Counted from the first letter of the stretch, positions 25,784-34,459 are shown. The stretch is DNA of 40,059 bases from an uncultured Prevotellaceae bacterium (GCA_947176895.1 CAMWSK010000021.1:1-40059), one strand, 5' to 3'. Program-made: numbers and translations. Notes: generated from the letters alone by a model not told the origin.

Positions 25784-25945
25784 CTACATGCGTTCCTTCA
25801 GTATCTCGAAGATTTCGTCGCGTGACAGCTGTTTGCAGCAGCCCGGAGTGATGAAGCAGGTGTCGGCGGCATGGCGCATCCCCGTCTCGTCCGTGATTCC
25901 CAAGGCCGGTTTTCCTGCGACCGTAAAGCCTTTGGAAAAACATTG
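25784..25945 (-). pseudogene. Unidentified C-terminal gene fragment
   Basis: On the minus strand, about 50 codons ending at 25784 look coding. They have GC-rich third positions like nearby genes and give GKPALGITDETGMRH, then CFITPGCCKQLSRDEIFEIL. No start codon suits them, and upstream the frame runs straight into palindromic repeat array C. I do not recognise the family. It may be the tail of a gene whose front was lost, perhaps when the repeat array arrived, or a short unknown protein. Confidence 0.35.
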
Positions 25946-25956
25946 CGGTGAAGCAG

Positions 25957-26023
25957 CCAAAACATGTTCATGTTTTTCAAAAACGTGTTCATGTTTTGCC
26001 TTAAACATGTTGATGTTTTTTTC
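25957..26023. repeat. Palindromic repeat array C
   Basis: Three clear tandem units (AAAACATGTTCATGTTTT, AAAACGTGTTCATGTTTT, TAAACATGTTGATGTTTT) occur at 21-23 bp spacing, with a decayed unit before them near 25935. They lie between the divergent flavodoxin-like and GH120 genes, next to the gene fragment above. Confidence 0.85.
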
Positions 26024-26066
26024 AAGTCTTTTCATGATGCTTTTTTTCATACGTGGATTTTTTTAC

Positions 26067-26074
26067 TATCTTTG
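26067..26074 (+). promoter_or_regulatory. -7 box of the GH120 gene
   Basis: TATCTTTG fits TAnnTTTG, 62 nt before the start codon and about 45 bp after the last unit of repeat array C. Confidence 0.5.
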
Positions 26075-26136
26075 CCTGTGAATGACGTGTCCCTGCGAGA
26101 CATTATCCCTAAAAAACATAACTCAAATCATTTCGT

Positions 26137-28029
26137 ATGCGAAAAGAACGTTTCTTATCCCTGGCTTTTTGCCTTTGTGGTGCCACGGCGCTCATGGCGC
26201 GTGAATACCATGTTTCCCCCTCCGGAAACGATGCCGCTGCGGGCAGTGTGGAACAACCTCTGCGCACCATCAACCGGGCGGCACAACTGGCTCTGCCAGG
26301 CGACACGGTGACGGTGCACAACGGCGTGTATCGCGAGTGGGTGGACCCCCTCTACGGCGGTGAGAGCGATGACAAGCGCATCCTGTATCGTGTGGCCGAG
26401 GGCGAGAAGGCCGAACTGAAGGGCTCCGAGCCGGTGACCGGATGGAAGGCCGACAAACGGGCCAAGGGTGTGTGGAAGGCTGAGGTGGACAACAAAATCT
26501 TTGGCAACTACAACCCCTTCAACGACAGGCTGACGGGCGACTGGCTGTGGCCCTACGATGCTTCCCACGTGTTCCACACCGCAGACGTCTATCTGAACGA
26601 TGTGTCGCTCTATGAGGCATGCAGCCTGGAAAAGGTGCTGCAGCCCGACACGGCACGCACCGTGCGTGACCCCCGGGGCAGCACGGCCTGGTGGTGGGCC
26701 GAGGTGGATGCCGGCAAGACCACCATCTATGCCCGTTTCGGCGATGTGAATCCGAACAAGGAGGTGGTGGAGATTTCCGTACGCCCTACCTGCTTCTACC
26801 CCACACGCGAGGGACTGGACTATATCACCTTCCGCGGTTTCCATGTGAGTCAGGCGGCCACCCAATGGGCGGCGCCGACGGCCGAACAGGTGGGCATGGT
26901 GGCCACCCATTGGAGCAAGGGATGGATCATTGAGGACAACGTGATACGCAACTCGCGCTGCAACGGCATCAGCCTGGGCAAGGAGCGGGGCAGCGGCCAC
27001 AACCTTGACTGCACCGACAAGCGCATCGACGGCACACACCATTACATCGAGGTCATCTTCAACGTGCTGCGCCACGGATGGAACAAAGAGCATATCGGCT
27101 CGCACATCGTGCGCAACAACACCATTTCCGATTGCGAGCAGACAGGCATCTGTGGCAGCATGGGAGGTGCTTTCAGCGAAATCTGCAACAACCATATCTA
27201 TAACATCCACAGCAAGCACCAGTTTGGCGGAGCCGAGATGGCGGGCATCAAGCTGCATGGTGCCCTGGACACCTATATCCACAACAACCGCATCCACCAC
27301 GGCGGGGCTTACGGCATCTGGCTCGACTGGATGGCACAGGGGTGCAGAGTGTCGTCGAACCTGCTCTACGACAACAGGTGGACGGACCTGTTCACTGAGG
27401 TGAACCATGGTCCGATGACGGTGGACAACAACATCATGCTCTCGAATTATTCCATCCGCGAGAACTGCGACGGCATTGCCTATGTCCACAACCTGATTGG
27501 CGGTATCGTGGAAAACTATGATGACGGCCGTTATGTGCCCTATCATCTGAACCACTCCACGGAAATCAAGGGATTCAAAAGCATTCTGAACGGTGACCAC
27601 CGCTATTATAATAATGTGTTTGTCGGTGGCGGACGTGAGGGACAGAATTATGGATTGAAGGGCTATGCGAATGTTCAGTGGCCCATCAAGGCTGCCGGCA
27701 ACTTCTTCTGCAACGGTGCAGCCCCTGCGGCTGACGGACAGGGTGTGACGTTGGAGGACGAGAAGGTGGAGGCTGTGCGCATAGAGGAGACGGGCGACGA
27801 GGTCTATCTCATCCTGCCCTACCATGCTGCGGCATTGAAAAACGTGCCCACAACGTTCGTGGATGCTGCCCGGCTGGGCAAGGCCCGCCTTTCCAACTAT
27901 GGCTACGAGACTCCCGAAGGCAAGCCTGTGGATTTGTCAAAGGATTATTTCGGCAAGTCTCGCTCTCAGGAGAACCCCACGGCCGGCCCCGTGGAAACGA
28001 TAGGGGGCACCCGAATCAAAGTGTGGTGA
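26137..28029 (+). CDS. GH120-family beta-xylosidase (right-handed beta-helix)
   Basis: The 630-aa secreted protein (signal about 1-21) resembles family 120 beta-xylosidases such as Thermoanaerobacterium XylC. It opens with YHVSPSGNDAAAGSVEQPLR, TINRAAQLALPGDTV and VHNGVYREWV, and continues with beta-helix coils rich in N-N-x-I patterns (IVRNNTISDCEQTG). Asp397 in GIWLDWMAQG and Glu421 in DLFTEVNHG are candidate nucleophile and acid/base, spaced nearly as in XylC (from memory). It would remove xylose from xylo-oligosaccharides at the cell surface or in the periplasm. It is monocistronic. A general parallel-beta-helix protein is the fallback call. Confidence 0.77.
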   Translation: MRKERFLSLAFCLCGATALMAREYHVSPSGNDAAAGSVEQPLRTINRAAQLALPGDTVTVHNGVYREWVDPLYGGESDDKRILYRVAEGEKAELKGSEPVTGWKADKRAKGVWKAEVDNKIFGNYNPFNDRLTGDWLWPYDASHVFHTADVYLNDVSLYEACSLEKVLQPDTARTVRDPRGSTAWWWAEVDAGKTTIYARFGDVNPNKEVVEISVRPTCFYPTREGLDYITFRGFHVSQAATQWAAPTAEQVGMVATHWSKGWIIEDNVIRNSRCNGISLGKERGSGHNLDCTDKRIDGTHHYIEVIFNVLRHGWNKEHIGSHIVRNNTISDCEQTGICGSMGGAFSEICNNHIYNIHSKHQFGGAEMAGIKLHGALDTYIHNNRIHHGGAYGIWLDWMAQGCRVSSNLLYDNRWTDLFTEVNHGPMTVDNNIMLSNYSIRENCDGIAYVHNLIGGIVENYDDGRYVPYHLNHSTEIKGFKSILNGDHRYYNNVFVGGGREGQNYGLKGYANVQWPIKAAGNFFCNGAAPAADGQGVTLEDEKVEAVRIEETGDEVYLILPYHAAALKNVPTTFVDAARLGKARLSNYGYETPEGKPVDLSKDYFGKSRSQENPTAGPVETIGGTRIKVW

Positions 28030-28041
28030 CGCCCGATAAGG

Positions 28042-28089
28042 GTAGAAATAAAAAGGGTTATCGAATGCGATAACCCTTTTTATTTCTAC
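28042..28089. terminator. Bidirectional terminator between convergent genes
   Basis: A perfect 22-bp stem with an AATG loop (arms 28042-28063 and 28068-28089) contains A5 and T5 runs on each side, so it can work in both directions. The stop codon of the minus-strand lipoprotein gene lies inside the stem. Confidence 0.92.
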
Positions 28090-28862
28090 TCCTGTTTTTT
28101 GAGCAGAGGCTGTATGTCCCGTTCATAATCGGAACCGTAGGCCTGTATCTTTCCTTCCTTATCTATAAGGACATAACAGGGAATGTTGTTCAGCCGGAAA
28201 GCTTTCACGGTGGGGCTGTCCCAGCCGAGAAAGTCGCAATGAGAGACCCACCGGGTGCTGTCTTTGATGGTGGCGGACTGATATACCTTGTGGTCCACGT
28301 CCAGACTATAGCTGAGAGCCACGGCCAGAGAGTCGTGATGGCTTGTGATGTCGTTCAAGGCATAGCGGTGGCCGCCGGAATTTCCCTGCCAATTGGCCCA
28401 GAAGACCACCAGCAGGGCTTTGTCGGCCTGTTTGCAAGCCAGCAGCACGGAGTCTTGGGGCATGGGCTGTCCCACCTCGGGCATGCGGTTGGCTTCGGGG
28501 CGGAGCGTGGTGGGGGTGAAGAGGATGCTGTCGGCCCCTTTCACTTTTACGTTGCCCAAACGCTGTGCGTTACCTCTCATCTTCAACGTCATGCCCTCTT
28601 GTGCGGTAAAGCTGAGCATGGACATGTTGGGATAGATGATGTTGTAGGTATGCGTGCCCGGTGCTATGTTGAAGTCCTTTTGGCACTTGCCTTTCAACAG
28701 ATGCAGGGTGTCCAGGTCGGCGAAAGCACCCGAGGGACTGTAGACAAGCAGGTCGGCCTGGTTGATGTTGTCCAGCTTGACGTCAAAACGAATTTTCCCC
28801 TTACTGCGCCCGCAAGAGAGCAGTAAGGGGAAAATCAACAGGATGCTTATGAAGCTGCGCAT
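28086..28862 (-). CDS. DUF4369-type thioredoxin-fold lipoprotein lacking CXXC
   Basis: The 258-aa protein has a lipoprotein signal (LLLSC, Cys17), a DUF4369-like N-terminal domain (about 24-125), then a TlpA-like thioredoxin fold starting near GQPMPQDSVL. The fold is recognisable from ALLVVFWANWQGNSGG and the cis-Pro region NIPCYVLIDKEGKI. Where redox-active members have WCxxC, this protein has WQGNS (159-162), so it cannot make the usual disulfide exchange. A binding or structural role is more likely. It follows the OmpA/TPR lipoprotein gene by 6 nt on the same strand, suggesting joint action in the periplasm. Confidence 0.8.
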   Translation of the reverse strand: MRSFISILLIFPLLLSCGRSKGKIRFDVKLDNINQADLLVYSPSGAFADLDTLHLLKGKCQKDFNIAPGTHTYNIIYPNMSMLSFTAQEGMTLKMRGNAQRLGNVKVKGADSILFTPTTLRPEANRMPEVGQPMPQDSVLLACKQADKALLVVFWANWQGNSGGHRYALNDITSHHDSLAVALSYSLDVDHKVYQSATIKDSTRWVSHCDFLGWDSPTVKAFRLNNIPCYVLIDKEGKIQAYGSDYERDIQPLLKKQE

Positions 28863-28868
28863 GGTCGC

Positions 28869-30569
28869 TTACTTCAGCAGCGAAGCCACCTTGTCGGCAT
28901 ACTGGGCAAACTCCAGGTCGCGCTTGGCACGGTTGGCCAGCGTGTTGTCCTGTTGTGCAGCGTTCTTCAGGTTGGCTGCCATGGTGGTAGCATCGTTCTG
29001 GCGTGCGGCCAGGATAGCCTTCAGATAGCTGGTGGTGGCATCGGTGCGGGTGATGGTGGACAGGGTGGCTGCAGCGTTCTGATAGTCCTTGTCGAGAATC
29101 TCGGCCAAGGCCTGGGCGTTGGTGTTGGCACCCTCAAGCTGAGCGCTGGCCTGGTGGTAGTTGCCCTTGGCCAGGTTCACGAGACCCATGGTCTGGGTAT
29201 AGGTGTTTGCGGCGGCACCCTGGGCAAGCAGGGTTTCTGCGTCCTCCACCTTACCCTCGCGCAAGGCCAGCAGAGCCAGGTTCACGTTGGCCTCGGCGGC
29301 ACTGTTGTTCACGTTCTTGGCTTTCTTCAGCTGGCGTGCGGCCTCCTCATAGTCACCTCTCTGGTAGGCCAGGGCAGCCAGGTTGTTGTAGGCACGGTAG
29401 TCGTTGGGGAAGAGTTGTGTGGTCTTCTCGTTCCAGGCCTTCTTGTCGGCCATGTTCTCCATCAGCATGGTGGCGCCGTAGTTCAGTTCCTCCACGCTCA
29501 ACTGGCCGGCGTCCTGCTTGAACTGCTCGATGATCTGCTCGTCGGAGCGGCCGATCACCTCGTAGTTCACGATGAGGCGTGCGCGGCGCAATTCGGGCAG
29601 GATGCCGTCTTTGATGTCGGTGTACACCTCGCTCATGTTACGGATTTGCTGCTCGCGCTCTTCAGGATCCTTGTACATCGAGAGCACAGAGAGGATGACT
29701 TGCTTGTCCTGCAGGTTGCTGGCCTGAATCAACTCCTGGAAGCCTTCCCAGTCCTCGGCGGTGTAGCGGGTGTTGATGTCGGCGTTCATTCTCAGCTTCT
29801 TCAACTCCTTCTTCATATAGTCTGCGCTCACGTCCTGGCGACGCTCGGCCAGCTTCTCATTGAAGCTGTACTTGCCGTCGGGGCTGGCGTAGGCGCTAAC
29901 CTCCAGCTTTTCGAGCATGCGTCCCTCCTGGTCATCGTTGATTTCGCGCAGGATGTTCACCAGATCCTTGACGCTTACGCTTGTGAGTTCGCTGGTGCGC
30001 AGGGTGCTCTGTCCGATGAGGAACTTGATGCTGGCCTCCTGCTTCTGCTTGATCACGCGCTGGTAGTTGTCGGGAGCCACGGCGGGATTGCTGGTGTCCA
30101 GACAGCGGCCCAGCAATTGGCTGGTGGCCAATACACCGTAGCCGATGGTCACGGGCTTCACCTTCTTGGCCTTCTTGCCAACCTTGGCGTCGAAGGTCAT
30201 CACAAGGTCGCTCCGGAGCATGTCATCGGTGTAGCGGAAGTTGGTCTTCATGTTATATACGCCGCCCACCTTGTAGTTCACGCTGGTGGCGTTTCCCTCG
30301 ATTTTCTCGCCTTGGAAGGTGGCGCTTACGCCTTCGGTCTGGCCGTTCTCGTAACGCAGCACGGGGATGCAGGTCACCTGAGCCTTCTTTTTCATGTACT
30401 TCTCGGGGAAGGTGACAGAAATGGTGGCGGGCACTTGTCCGGCAACAGCCTCCAGAGGAGTGGGGGTCACCTTGAAGTTGTCAGCACTTAAGTTGCCTAA
30501 CTTTCCGCAACCGCTCAGCAGTACTGCGCTGCCGAAAGCCAATAAAATGGCGTTTTGTTTCTTTTGCAT
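28869..30569 (-). CDS. Lipoprotein with OmpA-like middle domain and TPR repeats
   Basis: The 566-aa protein has a lipoprotein signal (LLSGCG, Cys21). An N-terminal beta-rich domain (about 30-175) is followed by an OmpA-like segment (about 235-330; EVSAYASPDGKYSFNEKLAE then RRQDVSADYMKKEL), which in the family binds peptidoglycan. The C-terminal half has tetratricopeptide repeats (FPNDYRAYNNLAALAYQRGD, NSAAEANVNLALLALREGK). The layout suggests an outer-membrane-anchored scaffold touching the cell wall. A -7 box (30607-30614) lies within the 3' flank of xerD, so it is probably expressed on its own together with the downstream lipoprotein gene. No exact function is known. Confidence 0.8.
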   Translation of the reverse strand: MQKKQNAILLAFGSAVLLSGCGKLGNLSADNFKVTPTPLEAVAGQVPATISVTFPEKYMKKKAQVTCIPVLRYENGQTEGVSATFQGEKIEGNATSVNYKVGGVYNMKTNFRYTDDMLRSDLVMTFDAKVGKKAKKVKPVTIGYGVLATSQLLGRCLDTSNPAVAPDNYQRVIKQKQEASIKFLIGQSTLRTSELTSVSVKDLVNILREINDDQEGRMLEKLEVSAYASPDGKYSFNEKLAERRQDVSADYMKKELKKLRMNADINTRYTAEDWEGFQELIQASNLQDKQVILSVLSMYKDPEEREQQIRNMSEVYTDIKDGILPELRRARLIVNYEVIGRSDEQIIEQFKQDAGQLSVEELNYGATMLMENMADKKAWNEKTTQLFPNDYRAYNNLAALAYQRGDYEEAARQLKKAKNVNNSAAEANVNLALLALREGKVEDAETLLAQGAAANTYTQTMGLVNLAKGNYHQASAQLEGANTNAQALAEILDKDYQNAAATLSTITRTDATTSYLKAILAARQNDATTMAANLKNAAQQDNTLANRAKRDLEFAQYADKVASLLK

Positions 30570-30606
30570 GATGTTATATCTGATAGTTTTTAGTGATAAT
30601 CGCCTG

Positions 30607-30614
30607 CAAAGGTA
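30607..30614 (-). promoter_or_regulatory. -7 box of the OmpA/TPR lipoprotein gene
   Basis: Minus-strand TACCTTTG fits TAnnTTTG 38 nt upstream of the start codon and just past the xerD stop codon. No TTTG box is seen at the proper spacing. Confidence 0.5.
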
Positions 30615-30626
30615 CGAAAAATTGCA

Positions 30627-31556
30627 TTACTCTGTTTCGTCCTTCTTTGTAAAATTGCTGTATTTAAGGTTTCTTGGGTGGTGAAGGAGGATTTCCTCTC
30701 TCAGATGTTGCCTGTCGACGTGTGTATAGATTTCCGTGGTGGAAATGCTTTCATGTCCCAGCATGGCCTGTATGGCACGCAGATTGGCCCCTCCCTGCAA
30801 CAGGGCGGTGGCGAAACTGTGGCGCAGGGTGTGGGGCGAGAGTGTCTTGTTGATGCCTGCGGCAGCGGCATATTGCTTGATGTTGTGGAACACGGTGATG
30901 CGGCTCATGTGGCGTCCGCGTTGCGGCGTGAGAAACACAAAATCCTCTTCCCCGGGTTTGATGTCGATGGTGTTGCGCACGGCAAACCAGTTTCCCAGTT
31001 CGCGGATGGCGGTGGACGAGATAGGAACCAGGCGGTCTTTGTTTCCCTTGCCGTGCACATGGATATAGCCTTCCTGCAAGTAGAGGTGGCTCATGAGCAG
31101 GCCGCACAACTCGCTCACACGCAGGCCGCAGGAGAAGAGCACCTCGATGATGGCCCGGTCGCGGGTGCCCTCGGGTGTGCTTACGTCTATGGCCTGTTGC
31201 ATGGCGTCCACCTCCTCGGTGGTGAGCACTTCGGGCAGATGGCGCCCCAGCTTGGGGCTCTCGAGCAGCTCGGTGGGGTCGGTGTCCAGCTCGCCTTCCA
31301 ACACCAGAAAGCGATAGAACGAACGCACGCCCGACAGGGTGCGCCCGATGCTCCTTTGCCTCTCGCCCAACGCGTGAAGGTGTGTGGCGAAATGATCCAA
31401 CTGTCCCAACGTCACTTGGCGGAAGTCGATGCCTTCGTCGGCATAATAATTGAGCAGTTTCTGCAGGTCGCGCTGGTAGGCGTCCAACGTGTTGGGCGAG
31501 AAAGATTTTTCGAGTTTTAAATAAGTGATGTATCTCTTCAGGATGGCTACAGGCAC
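30627..31556 (-). CDS. xerD: Tyrosine recombinase XerD
   Basis: This site-specific recombinase resolves chromosome dimers at dif with XerC. The core-binding domain starts with YLKLEKSFSPNTLDAYQRDL. The catalytic domain has Arg in SCGLRVSEL, Lys in HGKGNKDRLVP, HTLRHSFAT, the second His in LGHESISTTEIY and the Tyr nucleophile in the same block (IYTHV). The frame is open to a GTG at 31622. I choose the GTG at 31556 (309 aa), which gives the usual 10-20 residues before the core-binding domain. No ATG is available. Confidence 0.9.
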   Translation of the reverse strand: MPVAILKRYITYLKLEKSFSPNTLDAYQRDLQKLLNYYADEGIDFRQVTLGQLDHFATHLHALGERQRSIGRTLSGVRSFYRFLVLEGELDTDPTELLESPKLGRHLPEVLTTEEVDAMQQAIDVSTPEGTRDRAIIEVLFSCGLRVSELCGLLMSHLYLQEGYIHVHGKGNKDRLVPISSTAIRELGNWFAVRNTIDIKPGEEDFVFLTPQRGRHMSRITVFHNIKQYAAAAGINKTLSPHTLRHSFATALLQGGANLRAIQAMLGHESISTTEIYTHVDRQHLREEILLHHPRNLKYSNFTKKDETE

Positions 31557-31748
31557 CTTCCCGGTATTGGAAAATTGAACTTGGGACACGTATCCGGCTG
31601 TATATAGGTGTATTCTTAACACACGAAGGTAGCATTTTTATCGGGACATTGGGGTGTTCTGTCCTTTGATTTTCATCTTCTGTCGCCGATTTCTTCAATT
31701 TTATTGCCTATTTTTGTACATATTGGTGGGAAATCCGCGGTAAAACTC

Positions 31749-31756
31749 TACCTTTG
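31749..31756 (+). promoter_or_regulatory. -7 box of the permease-aroQ operon
   Basis: TACCTTTG fits TAnnTTTG 24 nt upstream of the permease ATG. The nearest TTG lies 23 nt further up, slightly long for the class. Confidence 0.5.
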
Positions 31757-31780
31757 CAGACGAAAACAGGGTTGAAGACT

Positions 31781-33004
31781 ATGGAGTTGTTAAAATCATT
31801 ATTGTTCATGCTCAACGAGATGTCGCCATACATCTTGTTGGGATTCTTCATTGCCGGGCTGATGCACGCTTTTGTGCCTCAGAGAACGTTCGCGCGTCAT
31901 TTGGCGGGCACGGGCTGGCGATCGGTGGTGAAGGCGGCAGCCATAGGCATACCTTTGCCGCTATGCTCCTGCGGTGTTTTGCCGACGGCCATAGCCATGC
32001 GCCGTAACGGTGCTTCACGGGCTTCGTCCGCTTCGTTTCTGATTGCGACCCCGCAGACCGGCATCGACAGCATCGCCGCCACCTGGTCGTTGCTTGGTCC
32101 GGCTTTTGCCGTCATCCGTCCCGTTGCAGCGCTTGTCACTGCGGTGTTCGGGGGAATGGCAGTGGGTCGGTCGGAGGGCAAGACCGCTGCTCCTTCATGT
32201 TGTCCTTTAGTGGAAGAGGAGCGTATGGAACACAAAGGATTCCCGGATAAATTGCTCGATGCCCTGCGCTATGGATACATCGACCTTGTGGGAAGCATAG
32301 GAGGCTGGCTTGTGGCCGGTCTTGTCATCGCCGCATTGATTACGGTGTATGTGCCGACTGATTTTTTCGCCGTCATGGGCAGCAGGCCTTTGCTGTCGAT
32401 GTTCGCCGTCCTGATCGTGGCTGTTCCCATGTATGTGTGTGCCACCGGTTCCATCCCCATCGCCTTGTCTTTGATGCTCAAGGGTCTTTCACCCGGCACG
32501 GCGTTGGTATTGCTGATGGCGGGTCCCGCAGCGAATTTCGCATCGTTCACGCTCATATCACGTGAAATGGGGCGCAGGGCAGCCGTCATCTATTTGGCTT
32601 CAATCATCATCGGTGCCATGGGCTTCGGTTTGGCCATCGATTATCTGCTTCCGCCCGATTGGTTCCGGATTGAAAATGTACAGGCTATGGCCGGGAAGAC
32701 GTTTGAGTTCCGTTTGTTCTCCACCGTTTGTTCTGCCGTATTGACCGTTCTGCTTGTGGTGACTTTTATCAAAGGATATAGACATAATCAAACAACCGTT
32801 TCAGCAATGACGAAGGAATATACGATTAAGGGGATGAACTGCTCGCACTGCCTGTCGACGGTAGCCAAGAGCATCAGTTCGGTGAAGGGTGTGAAACAAG
32901 TGGCTGTCAACCTTTCCACAGGAATAGCTTCGGTAGAGGGGGAGCACAATGCAGACGATGTGGTTGCCGCAGTCAGGAATGCCGGCTTTGATGTCGTTCT
33001 GTAA
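31781..33004 (+). CDS. SO_0444-type Cu/Zn efflux permease with fused HMA domain
   Basis: The 407-aa protein joins a DUF318/SO_0444-type permease (about 1-335) to a heavy-metal-associated domain (about 344-407). The permease shows GIPLPLCSCGVLPTAIAM with its CSC pair in a membrane segment, ATPQTGIDS, and a mirrored second half with MYVCATGSIPIAL and MAGPAANFAS. The HMA domain has the metal site GMNCSHC (Cys354, Cys357). It probably exports soft metals such as copper or zinc, the HMA domain delivering or sensing the ion. ATG at 31781 fits the first TM helix. aroQ follows after 23 nt. Confidence 0.85.
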   Translation: MELLKSLLFMLNEMSPYILLGFFIAGLMHAFVPQRTFARHLAGTGWRSVVKAAAIGIPLPLCSCGVLPTAIAMRRNGASRASSASFLIATPQTGIDSIAATWSLLGPAFAVIRPVAALVTAVFGGMAVGRSEGKTAAPSCCPLVEEERMEHKGFPDKLLDALRYGYIDLVGSIGGWLVAGLVIAALITVYVPTDFFAVMGSRPLLSMFAVLIVAVPMYVCATGSIPIALSLMLKGLSPGTALVLLMAGPAANFASFTLISREMGRRAAVIYLASIIIGAMGFGLAIDYLLPPDWFRIENVQAMAGKTFEFRLFSTVCSAVLTVLLVVTFIKGYRHNQTTVSAMTKEYTIKGMNCSHCLSTVAKSISSVKGVKQVAVNLSTGIASVEGEHNADDVVAAVRNAGFDVVL

Positions 33005-33027
33005 AGTGACAGCATAACGATATAGAG

Positions 33028-33450
33028 ATGAAAATACAAATAATCAACGGTCCCAACCTGAACCTTCTGGGCAAACGGGAGCCGGACATCTATGGCGCAA
33101 GGGGCTTTGAGAGCTATCTGGACGAGTTGCGCCGGCGTTATCCCGATGATGAGATTCTCTACTTCCAAAGCAATGTGGAGGGAGAGCTGATCGATTGCAT
33201 CCATGAGGTGGGTTTCGGACGGGTGGACGGCATCGTGCTGAACGCAGGTGCCTACACCCACACCTCCATTGCCCTGCACGATGCCTTGCGCGGCATACAG
33301 GCTTCTGCCATCGAGGTACATATCAGCAACGTGCACCAGCGCGAGGAGTTCCGCCATCACAGCATGATCAGCGCAGCCTGCAAGGGAGTGATTTGCGGCT
33401 TCGGACTGGACAGCTATCGCCTGGCAATAGAGGCCCTGAAGGCAGAATGA
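33028..33450 (+). CDS. aroQ: Type II 3-dehydroquinate dehydratase
   Basis: AroQ dehydrates 3-dehydroquinate in the shikimate pathway. The 140-aa dodecameric-type enzyme shows INGPNLNLLGKREPDIYG (catalytic Arg and Tyr), NAGAYTHTSIALHDAL and EVHISNVHQREEFRHHS. It is cytoplasmic. Its stop overlaps the start of the O-methyltransferase gene (ATGA). Confidence 0.96.
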   Translation: MKIQIINGPNLNLLGKREPDIYGARGFESYLDELRRRYPDDEILYFQSNVEGELIDCIHEVGFGRVDGIVLNAGAYTHTSIALHDALRGIQASAIEVHISNVHQREEFRHHSMISAACKGVICGFGLDSYRLAIEALKAE

Positions 33451-34100
33451 CAGGGGAGGGCATGGAGACGGACGAATATATCAAGGCACATATCGATGCC
33501 GAGCCGGATTACCTTCACCGCCTTTGGCGCGACACGCAGCTACGCCTAAGCTACGGACAGATGGCCAGCGGACATGTGCAAGGCCGTCTGCTGAAGATGC
33601 TCACCCGGATGATTCGTCCCCGGACGGTGGTGGAGCTGGGCACGTTCAGCGGCTACAGTGCCCTGTGCATCGCCGAGGGGCTGGACGAGGGTGCCGAGCT
33701 GCACACCTTTGAAATCTATGACGAGCAGGAGGATTTCACGCGTCCGTGGATAGAAGGCAGCCCCTGGGCCGACAAAATCCACCTGCATATCGGCGATGCC
33801 CTCAAGATGCTCCCCCCCATGAACCTGCATCCCGATATGGCTTTCATCGATGCCGACAAGCGCCACTACGTGGACTTCTACGAGATGCTGCTGCCCATGA
33901 TGCCTGTCGGGAGCTATATCCTGGCCGACAACACGCTGTGGTACGGCCATGTGGTGGAGGACGAGACGCGCCAAAGCGACAGGCAGACCTTGGGCATCAA
34001 GGCTTTCAACGATCATGTGGCTGCCGACGACCGGGTGGAAAAGGTGATAGTGCCCGTGAGAGACGGGCTTACCTTAATCAGAAAAATCAAAGACAACTAA
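33447..34100 (+). CDS. SAM-dependent O-methyltransferase (family 3)
   Basis: The 217-aa protein is a class I methyltransferase of the catechol/caffeoyl-CoA O-methyltransferase-like family. The SAM-binding motif is VVELGTFSGYSALCIA, followed by acidic HTFEIYDEQED, the metal-binding DMAFIDADKRHYVDF and LADNTLWYGHV. The substrate is unknown. The start at 33447 overlaps aroQ; an internal ATG at 33462, preceded by a purine-rich GGGGAGGG, is a possible alternative. Confidence 0.9.
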   Translation: MTGEGMETDEYIKAHIDAEPDYLHRLWRDTQLRLSYGQMASGHVQGRLLKMLTRMIRPRTVVELGTFSGYSALCIAEGLDEGAELHTFEIYDEQEDFTRPWIEGSPWADKIHLHIGDALKMLPPMNLHPDMAFIDADKRHYVDFYEMLLPMMPVGSYILADNTLWYGHVVEDETRQSDRQTLGIKAFNDHVAADDRVEKVIVPVRDGLTLIRKIKDN

Positions 34101-34123
34101 CCAATACCTATACATTATATATT

Positions 34124-34459
34124 ATGGATACAACAAGACAAAATAAGATTGCCCGACTGATTCAAAAAGAATTGAGCGAGATGTTTCAGCAACAGACGCG
34201 CCAGACGCGTGGCGTGCTGGTGAGTGTGAGCGCTTGTCGCATCAGTCCCGACATGAGCATCTGCCGCGTCTATCTGAGCGTGTTCCCCAGTGAGCAGGCC
34301 GAGCAGATTGTGAAGAACGTCAACGAGAATCAGAAGAGTGTGCGTTTTGAATTGGGCAACCGCATGCGCCATCAGCTGCGCATTATCCCCGAGCTGAAGT
34401 TCTTTGTGGACGATAGTCTGGATTATGTTGACCACATCGATGAGTTGTTGAAGCAATAA
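34124..34459 (+). CDS. rbfA: Ribosome-binding factor A
   Basis: RbfA is a 30S assembly factor needed for 16S rRNA 5'-end maturation and cold growth. The 111-aa protein shows the KH-like family pattern RQNKIARLIQKELSEMF, VSVSACRISPDMSICRVYLS and LRIIPELKFFVDDSLDYVDH. Its ATG lies 23 nt after the O-methyltransferase gene. The open frame extending upstream is only a shadow of that gene. Confidence 0.95.
   Translation: MDTTRQNKIARLIQKELSEMFQQQTRQTRGVLVSVSACRISPDMSICRVYLSVFPSEQAEQIVKNVNENQKSVRFELGNRMRHQLRIIPELKFFVDDSLDYVDHIDELLKQ

Noticed and set aside
4742..26023. Palindromic arrays read as CRISPR
   Set aside because: Units are contiguous with only 2-5 nt between them, there are no unique 30-nt spacers, and no cas genes occur in the window.
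30627..31556. XerD as integrase of the mobile element
   Set aside because: It lies more than 4 kb from the element, matches the housekeeping XerD, and the element ends look like transposase sites rather than tyrosine-recombinase attachment sites.
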